A stretch of DNA of 64,000 bases, taken from NCBI GenBank assembly GCA_940337035.1, contig CALNHX010003325.1, positions 1 through 64,000 on the forward strand, written 5' to 3'. Origin of the DNA: Agriotes lineatus. Taxonomy: Eukaryota; Arthropoda; Insecta; Coleoptera; Elateridae. The notes under the pieces are model-generated. The model ran no database searches. It was not told the DNA's origin and saw only the letters and a list, made by a program, of their open reading frames with translations. The position numbers were made by a program, and so were the translations under genes. This document shows positions 10,925 to 21,899 of this stretch, one piece after another; position 1 is the stretch's first letter; the number at the start of each line of letters is the position of its first letter.

Positions 10925-11320
10925 CATGAAGTAGTTCGAGAAAAGAGATGCTGCTTCGCTTTCTTGCTCCCTAACCATTCTTCTCAAGACTCTAAGTTAA
11001 AGAAGAAGTGCGGTGTTGATGGTTGTGACAAGAACCATCACCAGATGCTGCGCAGTATGCCATCAACTGAAGTAAAAGAAGCCGTGGTCATGTTTGTGTT
11101 GACGTTCCACCGCAGTCGCAAATTCTTTATCAAGTATTGGAGGTATTTGCTAAGGGCCCGAAAGGGGAGAAGTGTGAATGTCCACAACTCGGAAGTCGTT
11201 TTTACTAAATGGGGTTCAAACTTACAAAGATTTATCAGAAACCTTACCATGTCGTACATTGAGAAAGTCTTCGCTGAAGAAATGGTGTCATCTCCGAGGG
11301 CTTCCACTAGCAACATATAA
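10925..11320 (+). pseudogene. BEL/Pao Gag zinc-binding end and following protease region, broken
   Basis: CGVDGCDKNHHQML near 11009 is the hallmark C-terminal Cys/His segment of BEL/Pao Gag, preceded by LLPNHSSQD. The usual first knuckle cysteines are partly lost (a serine stands after SSQD). Sequence after 11060 is out of frame, and the protease active-site motif (normally LLDSGS-like) is not readable. Confidence 0.65.
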
Positions 11321-13300
11321 TAATGCCAAGATCATGATGATTATTGGACAACCTCATGCTAACCTGATAGTCCCATTTCGTCGAGTAGATGGACCTCGAG
11401 GCTCGCCTGTTGCTGCCGAGACGCCTCTAGGATGGGTGATTTGTGGTAACTTACCAGAAACTATTAAACTTCCGCGATCTGAATCGCTGTTGTTCCTTGA
11501 TGGAGATTTCCGTGGTGACGATCTTCACCTGTTGGTGAAGAGCAGCTTTTCGATAGAGTCCTTTGACGTGAAGGTTACCTGCCAGAAAGTACGATCTAGA
11601 GAAGATAAAAAAGCTGAAGATATGATGAAGATTCTTACCAGACGGGTGGGTGGCCGATGGGAAACAGGACTTCTTTGGCGCAGCGAAAATATTCGAATCC
11701 CTGAAACTAAGACCATGGCTCAGAATAGGTTGATTTGTCAGGAGAGAAGAAGGGACCGCGATGTGGTTTTTGCTAAAAAATATTGCCAGAAAATTGAAGA
11801 ATATTTAATGAAACGATACCTTCGGAAACTTACTCCACAAGAAGCTGAAGTGATAACTCCGAACATATTCTATTTGCCACATTTTGGGACGATGAACCCC
11901 AATAAGCCCAAGCTTCGATTGGTTTTCGATGTTGCTGCCAAGACAAGAGGTGTTAGTTTAAACTCTTTGTTACTTACCGGACCTGATATGCTGAATCCCC
12001 TTCCTGCCGTTCTTTTCAAGTTTCGTGAGAAGAGATACGGAATCACCGCTGACATCAGGGAAATGTATCACCAGGTGTTGATTAGGGAAGCAGATCGTTC
12101 TTCGCAGCGTCTATTATGGCGTGGGATGAATCGGCTAAATCTTCCGGACACGTATGAGATGACTGTGATGATGTTCGATACAGTATGCAGTCCTAGTAGC
12201 GATAGTTCGTTAAAAATCTGAATGCAGAAGGATACAGAAAAGATTACCCAGCTGCAGTAGACGCAGTAATTAAAAGGTTCTATATGGACGACTATCTTGA
12301 TAGCTTTGATACTGAGGGAGAGGCAATACAGCGCCAGCAGCAGGTATTTGAAATCTTAAGAAAACTAGGATTTCATTTATGCAGCTGGATCTCAAATTCT
12401 TAGTTAGTGATGGACAACTTGGAGGAAGAATTGAAGTTTGCGAGTATGAAGGCTATGCATTCTAGGGAAGATCCTGTGGAGCGCGTTCTCGGCCTTTATT
12501 GGAATGCTGCTGATGATTCATTTCGCTTCAAGTTGAATTTTCATCGGGTCAGTGCAGATGTAGCATCAGGATTAAGAGTTCCCACAAAACGAGAAGCACT
12601 CGCTTTGGTGATGAGCTTGTTTGACCCTCTTGGCTTTATTGGGAACCACACCGTAAAGGCGAAGATATTACTACAGGATGCGTGGCGCAGCAACATTGGG
12701 TGGGATGATCCCTTGCCTGCAACAACACACGATAGTTGGTTCAGTTGGTTGCAAGACCTCAATAAAATAGAGAAATATCGCTTACCCAGATGCTACTCCA
12801 CCTATTTTTCGAAGTTCCCCTGTGTTGAGCTTAATATTTTCTGCGATGCAAGTGAGTCTGCTTTCGCTGCTATCGCTTACTTTCGAGTGAAGTCAGAAGA
12901 TGGATATGAAGTATCTTTCGTAGCATCGAAGACGCGCGTGGCACCCTTGAAACCATTGTCCATTCCAAGGATGGAGTTACAAGCAGCCTTGATGGGAAGT
13001 AGATTGGCAAAAACCATCAAAGACGAACATGAAAGAGCTGTCAGCAAGACCTGGTTTTGGAGTGACAGTAAGACGGTAATTGAGTGGCTGCGCTCGAATG
13101 GATGTCGTCACCTACAATTCGTGGCTCATCGTGTAGGTGAGATTCAGGAGCTCACTGATATCTAAGATTGGCTTTGGATTCCCACCAATGAGAATGTCGC
13201 AGATGAAGCCACTCGTAATGGGAAGCCATCACATTGGAACACTTTGAGTAGATGGTTGAATGACCCAGAATTTCTGAAAAAAACAAGAGTCAGAATGGCC
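11178..13300 (+). pseudogene. BEL/Pao Pol: reverse transcriptase and RNase H, broken
   Basis: The main frame (11178-12221) holds ETPLGWVICGN, IFYLPHFGTMNP, KLRLVFDVAAKTRG, and DIREMYHQVLIREADRSSQR (palm motif A). A frameshift at about 12190 moves the YMDD catalytic box (12281-12292) to another frame. After a stop near 12403 the frame reopens (12407-13165) with LDPLGFIGN-like SLFDPLGFIGN, the RNase H motifs FCDASESAFAA and SIPRMELQAAL, then FWSDSKTVIEWL. A TAA at 13163-13165 precedes the RNase H end NVADEATRNG. This is the Peptidase_A17/Pao-type architecture. One frameshift and two stops are enough to inactivate it, and otherwise conservation is good. Confidence 0.85.
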
Positions 13301-13660
13301 AAAAGAAACGTTTAAACAATTACCGAATGATGAATCAAAGATGACTGCCGAGTATTTGATGGCTATTTATGTAGAGGAACCGTTGTTTTATGTAGAAAAC
13401 TGTTCGCTATGGATAAAGATGGTTCGCGTCGTTGTCTGGGTCAAGCGGCCAAGCTAAAGGTGAAGATTTTTGGACCGCTTGAAGTGGTTGAACTTCAAGA
13501 AGCAGAAGTGTACTGATTCAAGATGGTCCAGCGGGAATCTTCCACAGGCGAAGTAGCGGTGTTATCGTCAAATCGAAGTTTGAATAAAAGTTTACCTTAC
13601 CGTTTCTTCTGAACGACCAGATATATTGAAAATAAAATGTATTACAAAAGAATCAAGTCT

Positions 13661-15513
13661 AAGGGTGGCGAGTTCGAAAAAATCGTTACACGAAGATGAT
13701 GTAAATCAGTGGGTACCATGTTACTACAATGATGTATCATGTAAAAGATCTCTTGCTAGGCTTGTGGAACTTCTTATTCTCGTCAAAATTCTAAGTAGTA
13801 CTTTAATCATATGCTACAGCAGTCTGTGTTTAAGGTACCTGGTACTTCGCATGCCTAAACCTAGTCCATAACGAGCAAAACAATCAAGAATGTAAATTTT
13901 AAATTCAGGATTCAAAATAAAGCAAGTAGGCGCGAAGGGATTATTTATAATCTCACGGAAAGTATTCACATAAATCGGGAAATTACCCACCTTTGTTGCT
14001 TGGGACTAATTCAAAGAGCTGCCGTTTTTAAACGCAAGAAGCGAAATGGCCGGGAAAAAACCTGCCTTCGTTTAAGTGATTCTATAAAATCCCCTTTCGG
14101 TTGGTGATAAATGGTGATAGCAAATACATTATTGTGTACGAACTGAACTGCATAATATTGTGCAAGCAAAGCCCAGATGGAGTGTGCAGTAACGAATTGT
14201 GGAGTGCGAATTCAGCTATTCACGCTTTATGCTCGTAGAACTATATTTGCGTTTTATCAATAAGTATATATTTATCTCACAGTTGCTACTATACGTTACA
14301 GTAACCAGTAGCTTCCATTTATTATTATTGTTTTATTTGTACTTTATAATGATCTAAAACATTAAATGAAGTCGATCTAAACAAATCATATGAATATATT
14401 TAAACTTTTAAGGTTCACTTACAACATGCCTAGGCCAACTCTGATATCAAGTGAATACCAACTTAACTAGTATAAAACACTAAAACTACTTTACACTTAA
14501 ATTTCATTGACTTATACACACCTTTTTTTATCTTTATTGAAATTTCTGTAGAAACAGAGTGCATTTCGATAGAAGTAGGGTACATTTCGGTAGAAATAAA
14601 GAATATTTTGGTAGATCTATAAATCAAGTAGAAAAGCGGTAGATCTATCAAAAACTCGGTGTAGGTACAATGAATCGGCGCTTGCAACGTGAAAACATTA
14701 AATTCACTAAATTCTCAAATGTCGCTCGTCATGTGGTTTTAATCATTTAATCAAGATGTATCTACAGCAAGCTTGCTTAGAATCTCAAATGGAGCTAATG
14801 GCGATTTTACGAATTTAAAACGTTTTCCATAAAAAAATATTTTAAATGTCTTTTGTCTATTTTATATTTTTAAATGTGTGCCTTGAAACTTGTAATTTAC
14901 ATTTTAAAAACCGTTTTACCCAATTCAGACTGTAAATAATTATTAAATATAGGGCGAAGGCACCAATGAATTAACGCTTAAGGCACATTGAAGTTTTGGA
15001 TATCTATAACAATCAAAAAGATTGATGAATATAAAGTCATATTTTTTTATCTCTTCAAGAAATGAATCAATTAGTTTCTGAAATTCTTAAATTTAGGCAG
15101 GCCTCGACCAAAAACATTTATTTTAATTGCGAAGTTCAAAATATTTTAGCAGTTACTTGACAAAAGAAACAATTGAATAACATAATTTATAATCGTTTGT
15201 TTAAGCTTTACAATAATAATAAAACTCATAGGTAAATAGCTTTTTAAAAACACTCATTAAATATAAATATAAGAATAGATGCATTTTGAGAATAAATGAA
15301 AACTTTCCGTGTAAATAAACATAAATAGCTTGTCTTATGCAGCAATGAGTTTTTGCATTACAATTAATACATAAAAATGTGTAAATATAAAAATGTATCA
15401 AAGCTCTCAATAAATGAAAATAAATAGCTTTTCTAATAAAATTGATTTTTTATAACACTCATTCAATAATACTTATGAGACATGGGCAATAAAACCAGTT
15501 TAATAGCTATTTA
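13661..15513. other. Unassigned AT-rich DNA
   Basis: No supported gene. Between about 15200 and 15470, a motif containing AAATAGCTTTT and ACACTCATT recurs loosely at roughly 100-200 bp spacing, suggesting an old degenerate tandem duplication. Confidence 0.4.
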
Positions 15514-15630
15514 TGATACAAGTTGCTAAATTGAAGTGTTTTAGGCACGCGGCTGGTTTGTCAAACGAAACCGAAGGTCGAGTTTAACATCGCACCAAGT
15601 GCCTAAAAACTTCTTTGCAACTCGTATTAT
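15514..15630. repeat. Hairpin element
   Basis: The arms 15514-15548 and 15599-15630 are inverted copies sharing GATACAAGTTGC, GAAGT and TTTTAGGCAC. The loop is GC-richer. It is non-coding and MITE-like. Confidence 0.6.
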
Positions 15631-15835
15631 ACAAGATTTTATCTACTTTGCATAAAAAATATCAGAAACCTTGAACTTTGACATTTCATAAATGTGACAA
15701 TCTGTCTGTCATCAGAAATAAAGCAGGCCGTTTCGGAATTTTTCATATGAAAAGAACAATGCAAAAACAGTGCCTTAATAGACCCCATTAAATCACTGTT
15801 TTCAGTGCTTTAATAGCCAAATTAAAACACCAAAG

Positions 15836-15984
15836 TAGATAATACTTATTTACTAAACAAGTGGGATAAATGCATCATTAATATACGTGTGTCAGTTAGA
15901 AACGAGTGCGTGACACGAGTTATGTAAGCAAACAAGTATATTAATATTGCATTATTACACATGTATTGTACAAAATATTATCTA
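15836..15984. repeat. Hairpin MITE, about 150 bp
   Basis: The whole segment folds on itself: both ends read TAGATAATA inward, followed by shared blocks ATAATGCA-like and ATTAATATAC. The arms are about 56 bp each with scattered mismatches. It begins 200 bp after the hairpin at 15514-15630 and may be related to it. Confidence 0.65.
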
Positions 15985-16062
15985 AAAATGCCCAAACTTG
16001 AAAAAGTGCACTAAAAAAGATGTCAGATCTGTCATTTTCAAAAATACTTTAGTAGGTAAATG

Positions 16063-16203
16063 TCATTACGTCCTTCATTTGACACTATTCCCGTTAGGCA
16101 ATGACGCAATTACACCACTAATGGTGTAATGGAAGTTTACGCCACTAGTGATGTAATTAGCTTCATTGCCTAACAGAAGTAGTGTCAAATGAATGACGTA
16201 ATA
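16063..16203. repeat. Near-perfect hairpin MITE, about 140 bp
   Basis: The arms of about 60 bp share ATTACGTC.TTCATTTGACAC, GTTAGGCAATGA and AATTAC.CCACTA. The loop is only about 10 bases around 16133. It is non-coding. The high arm identity suggests a younger copy than the neighbouring hairpins. Confidence 0.75.
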
Positions 16204-17045
16204 AGTCCTTATCAAAGCAGTTGTAGCTAAAAACTGTTTAGATGCATGAGGAGGTGTTTTTAATATATTGTTTTTATACTCGTCCATATTTTTACAAGTA
16301 TAAGCACCGGGGAACAGAATTGCCTGGAGGCTGAACAGGTTTTGTTACTTGCGCTGATTCCGTCTCTTTAATTCTGAGCACACGGTTGAGACTGCAAGCC
16401 GTGTTTTAAAAAAAGTAGTCAGGCCACTCAGAGGGACGTTATAATTTGGTAACTACCCGAAGTGCAGCCTCACACTTCAAATTTTTAGGCTTGGAAAGGC
16501 AGCACATCGATGTTAATGAATCAAACACTTAATGCCGATTATTTTTATTATTAAATCTTTGTTTATATATACATATATACATTTCGCTTAGTTCTAAAAA
16601 TTGTATTATTTCAAATTGCAACGTGTTTATTCTTACTAGGTCGCTGTAATGTGTCATAACAACAGTCGGCGTTTAGGCAAGCTGCTTCCGCGATATATGC
16701 ACTTATGTTACATTGAACTTGCATTACTAGGTCGTTCCTCCATGTATTAAGCAAGGCTGCCATGCGATTCTGCTAACATGCAGTTGTGACATATTAAACT
16801 TTCATGAACCAATGCATGTGCTTCTATTTTGCATTTTTAAACATATTGAACTGTATTTCTTAAATTTTGAAATGAAATTTAAATCTGTTTAATTTGAGAT
16901 TAAACAACCGGTTACAACTTAGAACATGCTTATTATTTTTTTTAACAATGAAATATCGAGAATACCATATCTGATTCCTAGGTTTAGGTCATATTCATAT
17001 TTAGTCACTTCATTGCTCCAAATGTTTCATGTTCATCTCCCTTTT
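16204..17045. other. Unassigned intergenic DNA
   Basis: No coding, RNA or clear repeat signal. A GC-moderate patch at 16300-16500 and another at 16650-16760 are unassigned. Confidence 0.4.
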
Positions 17046-17697
17046 ACTTCCTTTTACGATAAAGGAAGTATTGGATTCACCCCGAAAATTCGAAATTGAG
17101 TTTTCAACAAATCTTCACGTTTTAGAGTCCCCTGTACCCAAAAACATGTTTCTGTTCCTTCGTCTGTCTGTCTGTGTGTGTGTCTGTCGTGAACAGAATA
17201 TCTCAAAAACGGAAAGGGATATGACGTTGAAACTTCATATATAAGTTTTGTATACTATCTAGATGCGACAGCAAGCTTTTGAAGAAAATCGCATAACTGG
17301 AAGTAGGTGTTTACTCTTGTGATTTTTCAGTTTTTTTCAATTTTTTTTCAAAAACGCCTCTAACGATTTTTTTAAAACTTTACAGTTTGAATATGTATTG
17401 ATGTGAGATAGGTGATTTTCCAGTTGAATACCTCTGACATGGGTTTCTTTTGTTTTTTTCCTATTTTTTGTATTAACAACTATTTCAAATTGAACACGCG
17501 GTATATTATTACATTTTTGAATTCAGCTTGAAATTTTAGCAAAAATTTGTCTCTTGAGCTAACGGTCTATTTTGTACGGTTTCTGTAGAATTTGTAATTT
17601 TTGAAAATTTTTGACAAATGCTTAAAAATTAAAAATCAAATTTTTGGCTAATTATAAGATCACTGTAAAAGAAAGTTGTGTGGGTGTATCACACCAG
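17046..17697 (-). mobile_element. Helentron/HINE-like repeat, copy 1
   Basis: One end is a hairpin, ACTTCCTTT…AAAGGAAGT. The other side carries, about 20 bp in from its edge, an inverted copy of the hairpin's outer arm (TGTAAAAGAAAGT here, one base off), followed by GTGTGGGTGTATCACACCA. A (CTGT)n microsatellite sits at about 17160-17190. Two other copies, at 52.3 and 57.3 kb, share the whole layout. Asymmetric terminal inverted repeats, a terminal hairpin and a microsatellite core recall HINE/Helentron elements. No coding sequence. The strand given puts the hairpin at the 3' end and is conventional. Confidence 0.65.
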
Positions 17698-18845
17698 ATC
17701 TTTTATCACTAATTATAACTGGAAAGGTTTTTCCTCATATGATAATATGACGTCGTCGCCTATAGCATAGCAAGGAGTCATTGAATCTAGTTTAATTTTT
17801 CGTCTGCATTTTCTTTTTCAGGAGTTGCGACATTAAATTGAAGCACCCACTTTGCCTTGTTGCTTCCTGAGGAGCCTGTATATTCTGCCGACGGAGAAAT
17901 GAAGAATGGCCCGGCTGGAGCTGGAGCTGGACTTCGCCTTTTCATTGACGTTTTCTTCTTACCTAGTCCGGACACTGTTGGAGATTGTAGATTGCAAATA
18001 AACGAGAACTCGGAGCTGTATTAAAGCCGGCCGGATGATGGACGATGGACGCCATGGTAACTGGGGCACCCAGACTGGATTTCACCACTCACGTCTAAGG
18101 TGGCCACCTTTCAATTTATACAAACCCTGAGATCCTTCGTAAGTAAATAAAGGGTTTTCTTTAATGAGAAATACAGAATGTTTATATAAAACAAAAAGCA
18201 AGTAAATAAAAACCATGGTTTTAATCATTGCTATTAATGGTCAGCAAATATACTGCAAGGTGTAACTGAACTACTTATCCATATTGTACGTCGTACTAAA
18301 CACGGATGGTTTCTGCTTGTTCAACATGTATGCAAAATAAAACATCAACACAGCCGGCTTGCATTCATATCGAAGTGCCAAAAATTGATGACGCAGGTAA
18401 AGGGGTTATAAAACAGTGCAAGAAGGCACAGATTATGCAAAGAGCATACACGAAGCAACCTGAGAATTACTGAAGATTACAAAAAGGTGCTGGTGGCGTG
18501 TTAATCAGTGTTTATTAACTAAAAGTGAAAAGTACGACCAATTGTGAGGTTATAGTTTTCTGAATGACATTTACAAAAACAATTAAAAATTAAGATCAAA
18601 GAATCTACACTTACCGATAAACAATTCTAAATCATGTTGCTATGGTGACCTAAGGAGTCGCTTGTATTTTTTTATGTTGTGGAAGCTAAGCCGAAAGCTT
18701 GTGTGTTGTTTGGCTTCCCGATTTTGATAAATTTTGTTGATAAAAGTAAATATTTTGTGCCCAGTTGTGCGTTTTATTTATTTGCCTGTGTGCAGAGGCC
18801 AGCTGTAGATAAATTGGCAGTGTTCCGGAGTAAATTGGACATGGA
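17698..18845. other. Unassigned, with one Pro/Ala-rich open segment
   Basis: On the minus strand, 17787-17975 is open for 62 codons without an ATG at its upstream end (SGLGKKKTSMKRRSP, then a Pro/Ala stretch). It contains a donor-like CTAG/GTAAGAAG. It could be a fragment of a cellular exon, but I cannot identify it. The rest is AT-rich with no gene. Confidence 0.3.
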
Positions 18846-19250
18846 GCGTGGCTTATGCGAGATCGTCTTCGGAGTTGAGATTCTACAAGTTTTGGAGCTG
18901 CGGGAAGCAGAAAGCAAAGTGCAGCACCTAGAATAGGCTTTATTCGTGTTCCAGAAGCAGGTAGCAGCAGCTGAAATATTGCCAGGAAGCAGATACGGGT
19001 TTGGCGTCCTTTCCAACCGTAGCCTGTGCGAGTTGTTCCTTTAGAGCCAAGATTCTACAAGATTGGGAGCTGCGGGTAGCGGACAGCAAGTTGCAGCACC
19101 TAGAGGAGGCCTTATTCCTGGTCTATAAGCAGGTAGCATCAGCAGGGAGCTTTCCAGGAAGCAAATACAAGCATGGCGTCTTTTGCGGAAGCCAGAAACG
19201 AGATCGGCGTTCTTGAAGAAAAAACAAATGCGAGTTGGCGTCCTTTTAGA
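18846..19250 (+). repeat. Tandemly duplicated coding-like segment
   Basis: Two units offset by about 172 bp (18846-19017 and 19018-19190) match closely: GATTCTACAAG, GGAGCTGCGGG, GCAGCACCTAGA and CCAGGAAGCA occur in both. Read in the frame giving LQDWELRVADSKLQHLEEAL, each unit encodes a charged, leucine-spaced helix that could form a coiled coil. The first copy has a stop after QHLE. A shorter 30-bp repeat (GAAGC…GGCGTC/TT) follows at 19155-19250. No family recognised; it could be a retroelement Gag or a fragment of a structural protein. Confidence 0.5.
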
Positions 19251-19321
19251 CTTGGAAAACACATTCCAGGTTAACCAAACTACCTGATTATTAATTTCTG
19301 ACGCTTTCACGGCCATTGTCA

Positions 19322-19491
19322 TTAAGTAACAAACGACTTCCGGGATTGGACCGTGTCATGATTGAGATCGAAGAACTCAACGTTTCGCCCACTTTCGTAA
19401 GGGGCTTCATCAGGAGGAAAAAGCAAAAGAGTACGGTAACTCAACGTGTAAACCACGCCAGAGGCGAAATTCTTTGCAAGGGAAGGGGACT
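19322..19491 (-). repeat. Penelope-like element 3' fragment
   Basis: The segment AACAAACGACTTCCGGGATTG through the CACGCCAGAGG region matches 45845-45985, where the same sequence lies directly downstream of a recognisable Penelope-like GIY-YIG coding end. This is therefore the 3' untranslated end of a second, severely 5'-truncated copy. It abuts the palindrome starting at 19492. Confidence 0.65.
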
Positions 19492-20804
19492 TATACCGGG
19501 TGACAATGAGACTAGGGCCATGATTATATCTTCTTTATTTATGAATCGATTTGGATAAAATTTTATACAAAGATATTAGACATAATTTCTGATTGGCTGA
19601 TAGATATAGTCAAAATGACTGACTTCCGGTTTTACCAGTAATGATACTAACTTTGATTTTTTAAATGGAACACCCTGTATATTTTATGTTTTTCTGAATG
19701 TACGAGTCAAACTAGATATAATAGTCTAAGGAATTTTCGATTGTTTTAAACGAAAAACTTATTTTTTCAATTTTAAATTTTTACCATAGAAGGCCTTGAC
19801 TTGAAAAAATCTATTCTAATTGACTCTAGTAACTCTTAATACTAACTATTTTATTAATAAGGTTAATAACAAACCTTTAATAAAAGAATATAATTTAATA
19901 AACTCGTTTTTTAAGAAAAAGTCACTTTTTACAAATGGCACCTACCAAGGGTCATCTTGCCATTAAACAGCAAATTTAATTACCAATCTAGCGATATGCA
20001 TCATGCACTACATTATATTTTTTTTCTGAAACTGAAAATTAATTAATAAATTATTTTTTAAATATTTTTATGTAATAACTAATAATACCAAAGTAAATTT
20101 GGCAACACTGTTGTATGTAATTTGAATCGTAGATTCCGAAAACATAAAACATATAGAGTGATCTATGTAAAGAACCAAAGTTAGTGTCACCTCCGGTTTC
20201 ACCGGAAGTGACTTTACCGTTGGTTTTTTAAATAGATTTAAACAAATAATTAATTAATTAATTTTCAGTTTCTGATAAAGATAAAGTAGTGCATGATACA
20301 TATCGTTAGATTGGTAATTACATTTTCTATCTAATGGCATGATGGCCCTTGGTAGGTGCCATTTAAAAAAAGTGACTTTTTCTTAAAAAACGAGTTTAGC
20401 AAATTATATTCTTTTATTAAAGGTTTGTTATTGACCTTATTGATAAAATAGCTATTATTAAGAGTTGCTCGAGTCAATTAAAATAGATTTTTCCAACTCA
20501 AGGCCTTCTATGGTAAAAAATAAAAATTGAAAAAATATTTTTTTGTTTGAAAAAATTGAAATTTAGCAAGACTATTATATGTAATTTTACTCGTAGATTC
20601 AGAAAAACATAAAATATACAGGGTGTTTCATTTAAAAAATCAAAGTTCGTATTATTTTCGGTAAAACCGGAAGTCAACCGTTTTGACTATATCTATCGGT
20701 CAATCAGAAATTATGTCTAGTATCTTGGTATAAAATTTTATCCAAATCGATTCATAAATAAAGAAGATATAAGCATGGCCCTAGTCTCATTGTCACCCGG
20801 TATA
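19492..20804. repeat. 1.3 kb palindromic (foldback) element
   Basis: The outer ends TATACCGGGTGACAATGAG (19492) and its complement (ending 20804) begin arms that stay alignable for about 550 bp, through CACCCTGTATATTTTATG, AAGGCCTTCTATGGTA and CACTTTTT. The central 190 bp (about 20070-20250) is not simply a loop: 20095-20225 resembles 20558-20675 in direct orientation, including TTTCACCGGAAGTGAC against AAAACCGGAAGTCA. The unit therefore looks like an inverted pair plus an extra partial copy. It is non-coding and AT-rich. Confidence 0.8.
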
Positions 20805-20869
20805 CCGTAAACTACTAACATTAGTACCATATGCTTTTAGCACGTAACAAATGGAAGTTAATTGTTACA

Positions 20870-21230
20870 CCTATTTTCGTCGAGGGTAAAGCCTGAGCTA
20901 TGTGCAAGTTATTCCTTTTATCTGTTTCTCAATTAAAGCAAAAATAAACGAAATTTAATTTTTTAAGGTGCTCACCCAGTATGTATTTGTTCGAAATGTT
21001 TTCGGTTTCATGCCAGGTAGACTTGTAATCAGCATGCAAAATATCGTCTGCCTCCAACCAATAGTTTTTGAATTATACAGGCGACAGACAGACGTATGGA
21101 ATGAGAAAACATGTTTTTCGTCATCTAGGAACCCTGAAATGTGAAGATCTGAAGAAATCTGAGGTGATTTGTTTTGCGATTACAATGCGTCTTTGGTCTT
21201 TTAGACGAGGGAAGTAAAAATAACATTAAT
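20870..21230 (+). repeat. Dispersed repeat family 2, copy with (CAGA)n core
   Basis: GTAAAGCCTGAGCTATGTGC, GGTTTCATGCCAGGTAGAC, GCATGCAAAATATCG and GACAGACAGACG occur in this order. The same order is seen at 55.5-55.9 kb and, interrupted by a transposon, at 3.4-3.5 plus 5.5 kb. The distal part (AAACATGTTTTTCGTC…GTGAAGATCT) is distantly like the complement of the HINE-like family at 17.1 kb, so the two families may share ancestry. Confidence 0.6.
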
Positions 21231-21310
21231 CAGCTAAATGCAATGTTCTAAGAAGTATGTATCCACCCTGATATAGGAAGTTATACAGGCTGTCCATTTT
21301 ATGGTGTAAT

Positions 21311-21506
21311 AAGTAGGTAGGCAACACGTTTAACAAGCTCAAGCTTGTACCCAGATCATTCTTAGTTTTAAAAATTATTTTTAAAATTTTTACAATGAGT
21401 GGTGTTACTCCGTGTGCCTAATCTTGTCCATAATAAAAAAAAAACAGCAAAATTAAGAGTCATCTATAAAAATCATGAGTGTGATGAATGTGTTGCCTAC
21501 CTAGTT
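21311..21506. repeat. Small TIR element, about 195 bp
   Basis: AGGTAGGCAACACGTT at 21315-21330 and its inverse AATGTGTTGCCTACCT at 21487-21502 form short terminal inverted repeats. The interior is AT-rich and non-coding. Confidence 0.5.
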
Positions 21507-21800
21507 GCTATACGATGAAATAAGCATGCTGCAGTTATTGATTTGCTCGTTATCATGTGAGGAACAGTATTTTCGGCATAAATGGTCTTCAATGGGTCAT
21601 CTAAAGCTGATCCCGGCATTAGTTTATTAATGCTTCCAAGGAAACTCATTAGTGCGTGAAATCCTCCTATTCTGTATATTACAGTCAACTCTTTGCAGTT
21701 TATGATGCTGAACGCCTTTATTCAAATTGGCTGGTCAACAGTCACACATGGCGTAGTGATGTTAAGCTTCTTTGTCAGATCTTCAATGAAAAGCAGTGTT
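21497..21800 (-). pseudogene. Fragment of an unnamed multicopy arthropod protein
   Basis: The minus strand reads TPCVTVDQP (near 21750), then after a frame change RIGGFHALMSFLGSINKLM (near 21660), then YAENTVPHMITSKS. The pattern VTFDQPLY … LGGFH..MSFLGSIG … is one I recall from long uncharacterised, repeat-like proteins in arthropod genomes. I cannot name the family or its function. The copy has no start and at least one frameshift. A Cys-rich segment at 38031-38390 may derive from the C-terminus of the same kind of protein. Confidence 0.45.
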
Positions 21801-21899
21801 GACTATATACAAGTTGGATTTGTACTATTTAGGGGTATAATTAGTAGAAATTGTATTTATCGCGACAGGCATCATTTGTCTTACTTAAATCATACATAA

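Larger units (their letters stand above)
10911..13660 (+). mobile_element. BEL/Pao LTR retrotransposon internal region, decayed
   Basis: From left to right it carries the zinc-binding end of Gag, a Pao-type protease/reverse transcriptase region, RNase H, and the start of the linker leading to integrase (FKMVQRESS…EVAVLSSN, near 13520-13580). The integrase core, the envelope region and recognisable LTRs are absent, so the element is truncated on its right side. Its left part is separated from a possible matching Gag piece at 6284-6550. Confidence 0.8.
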
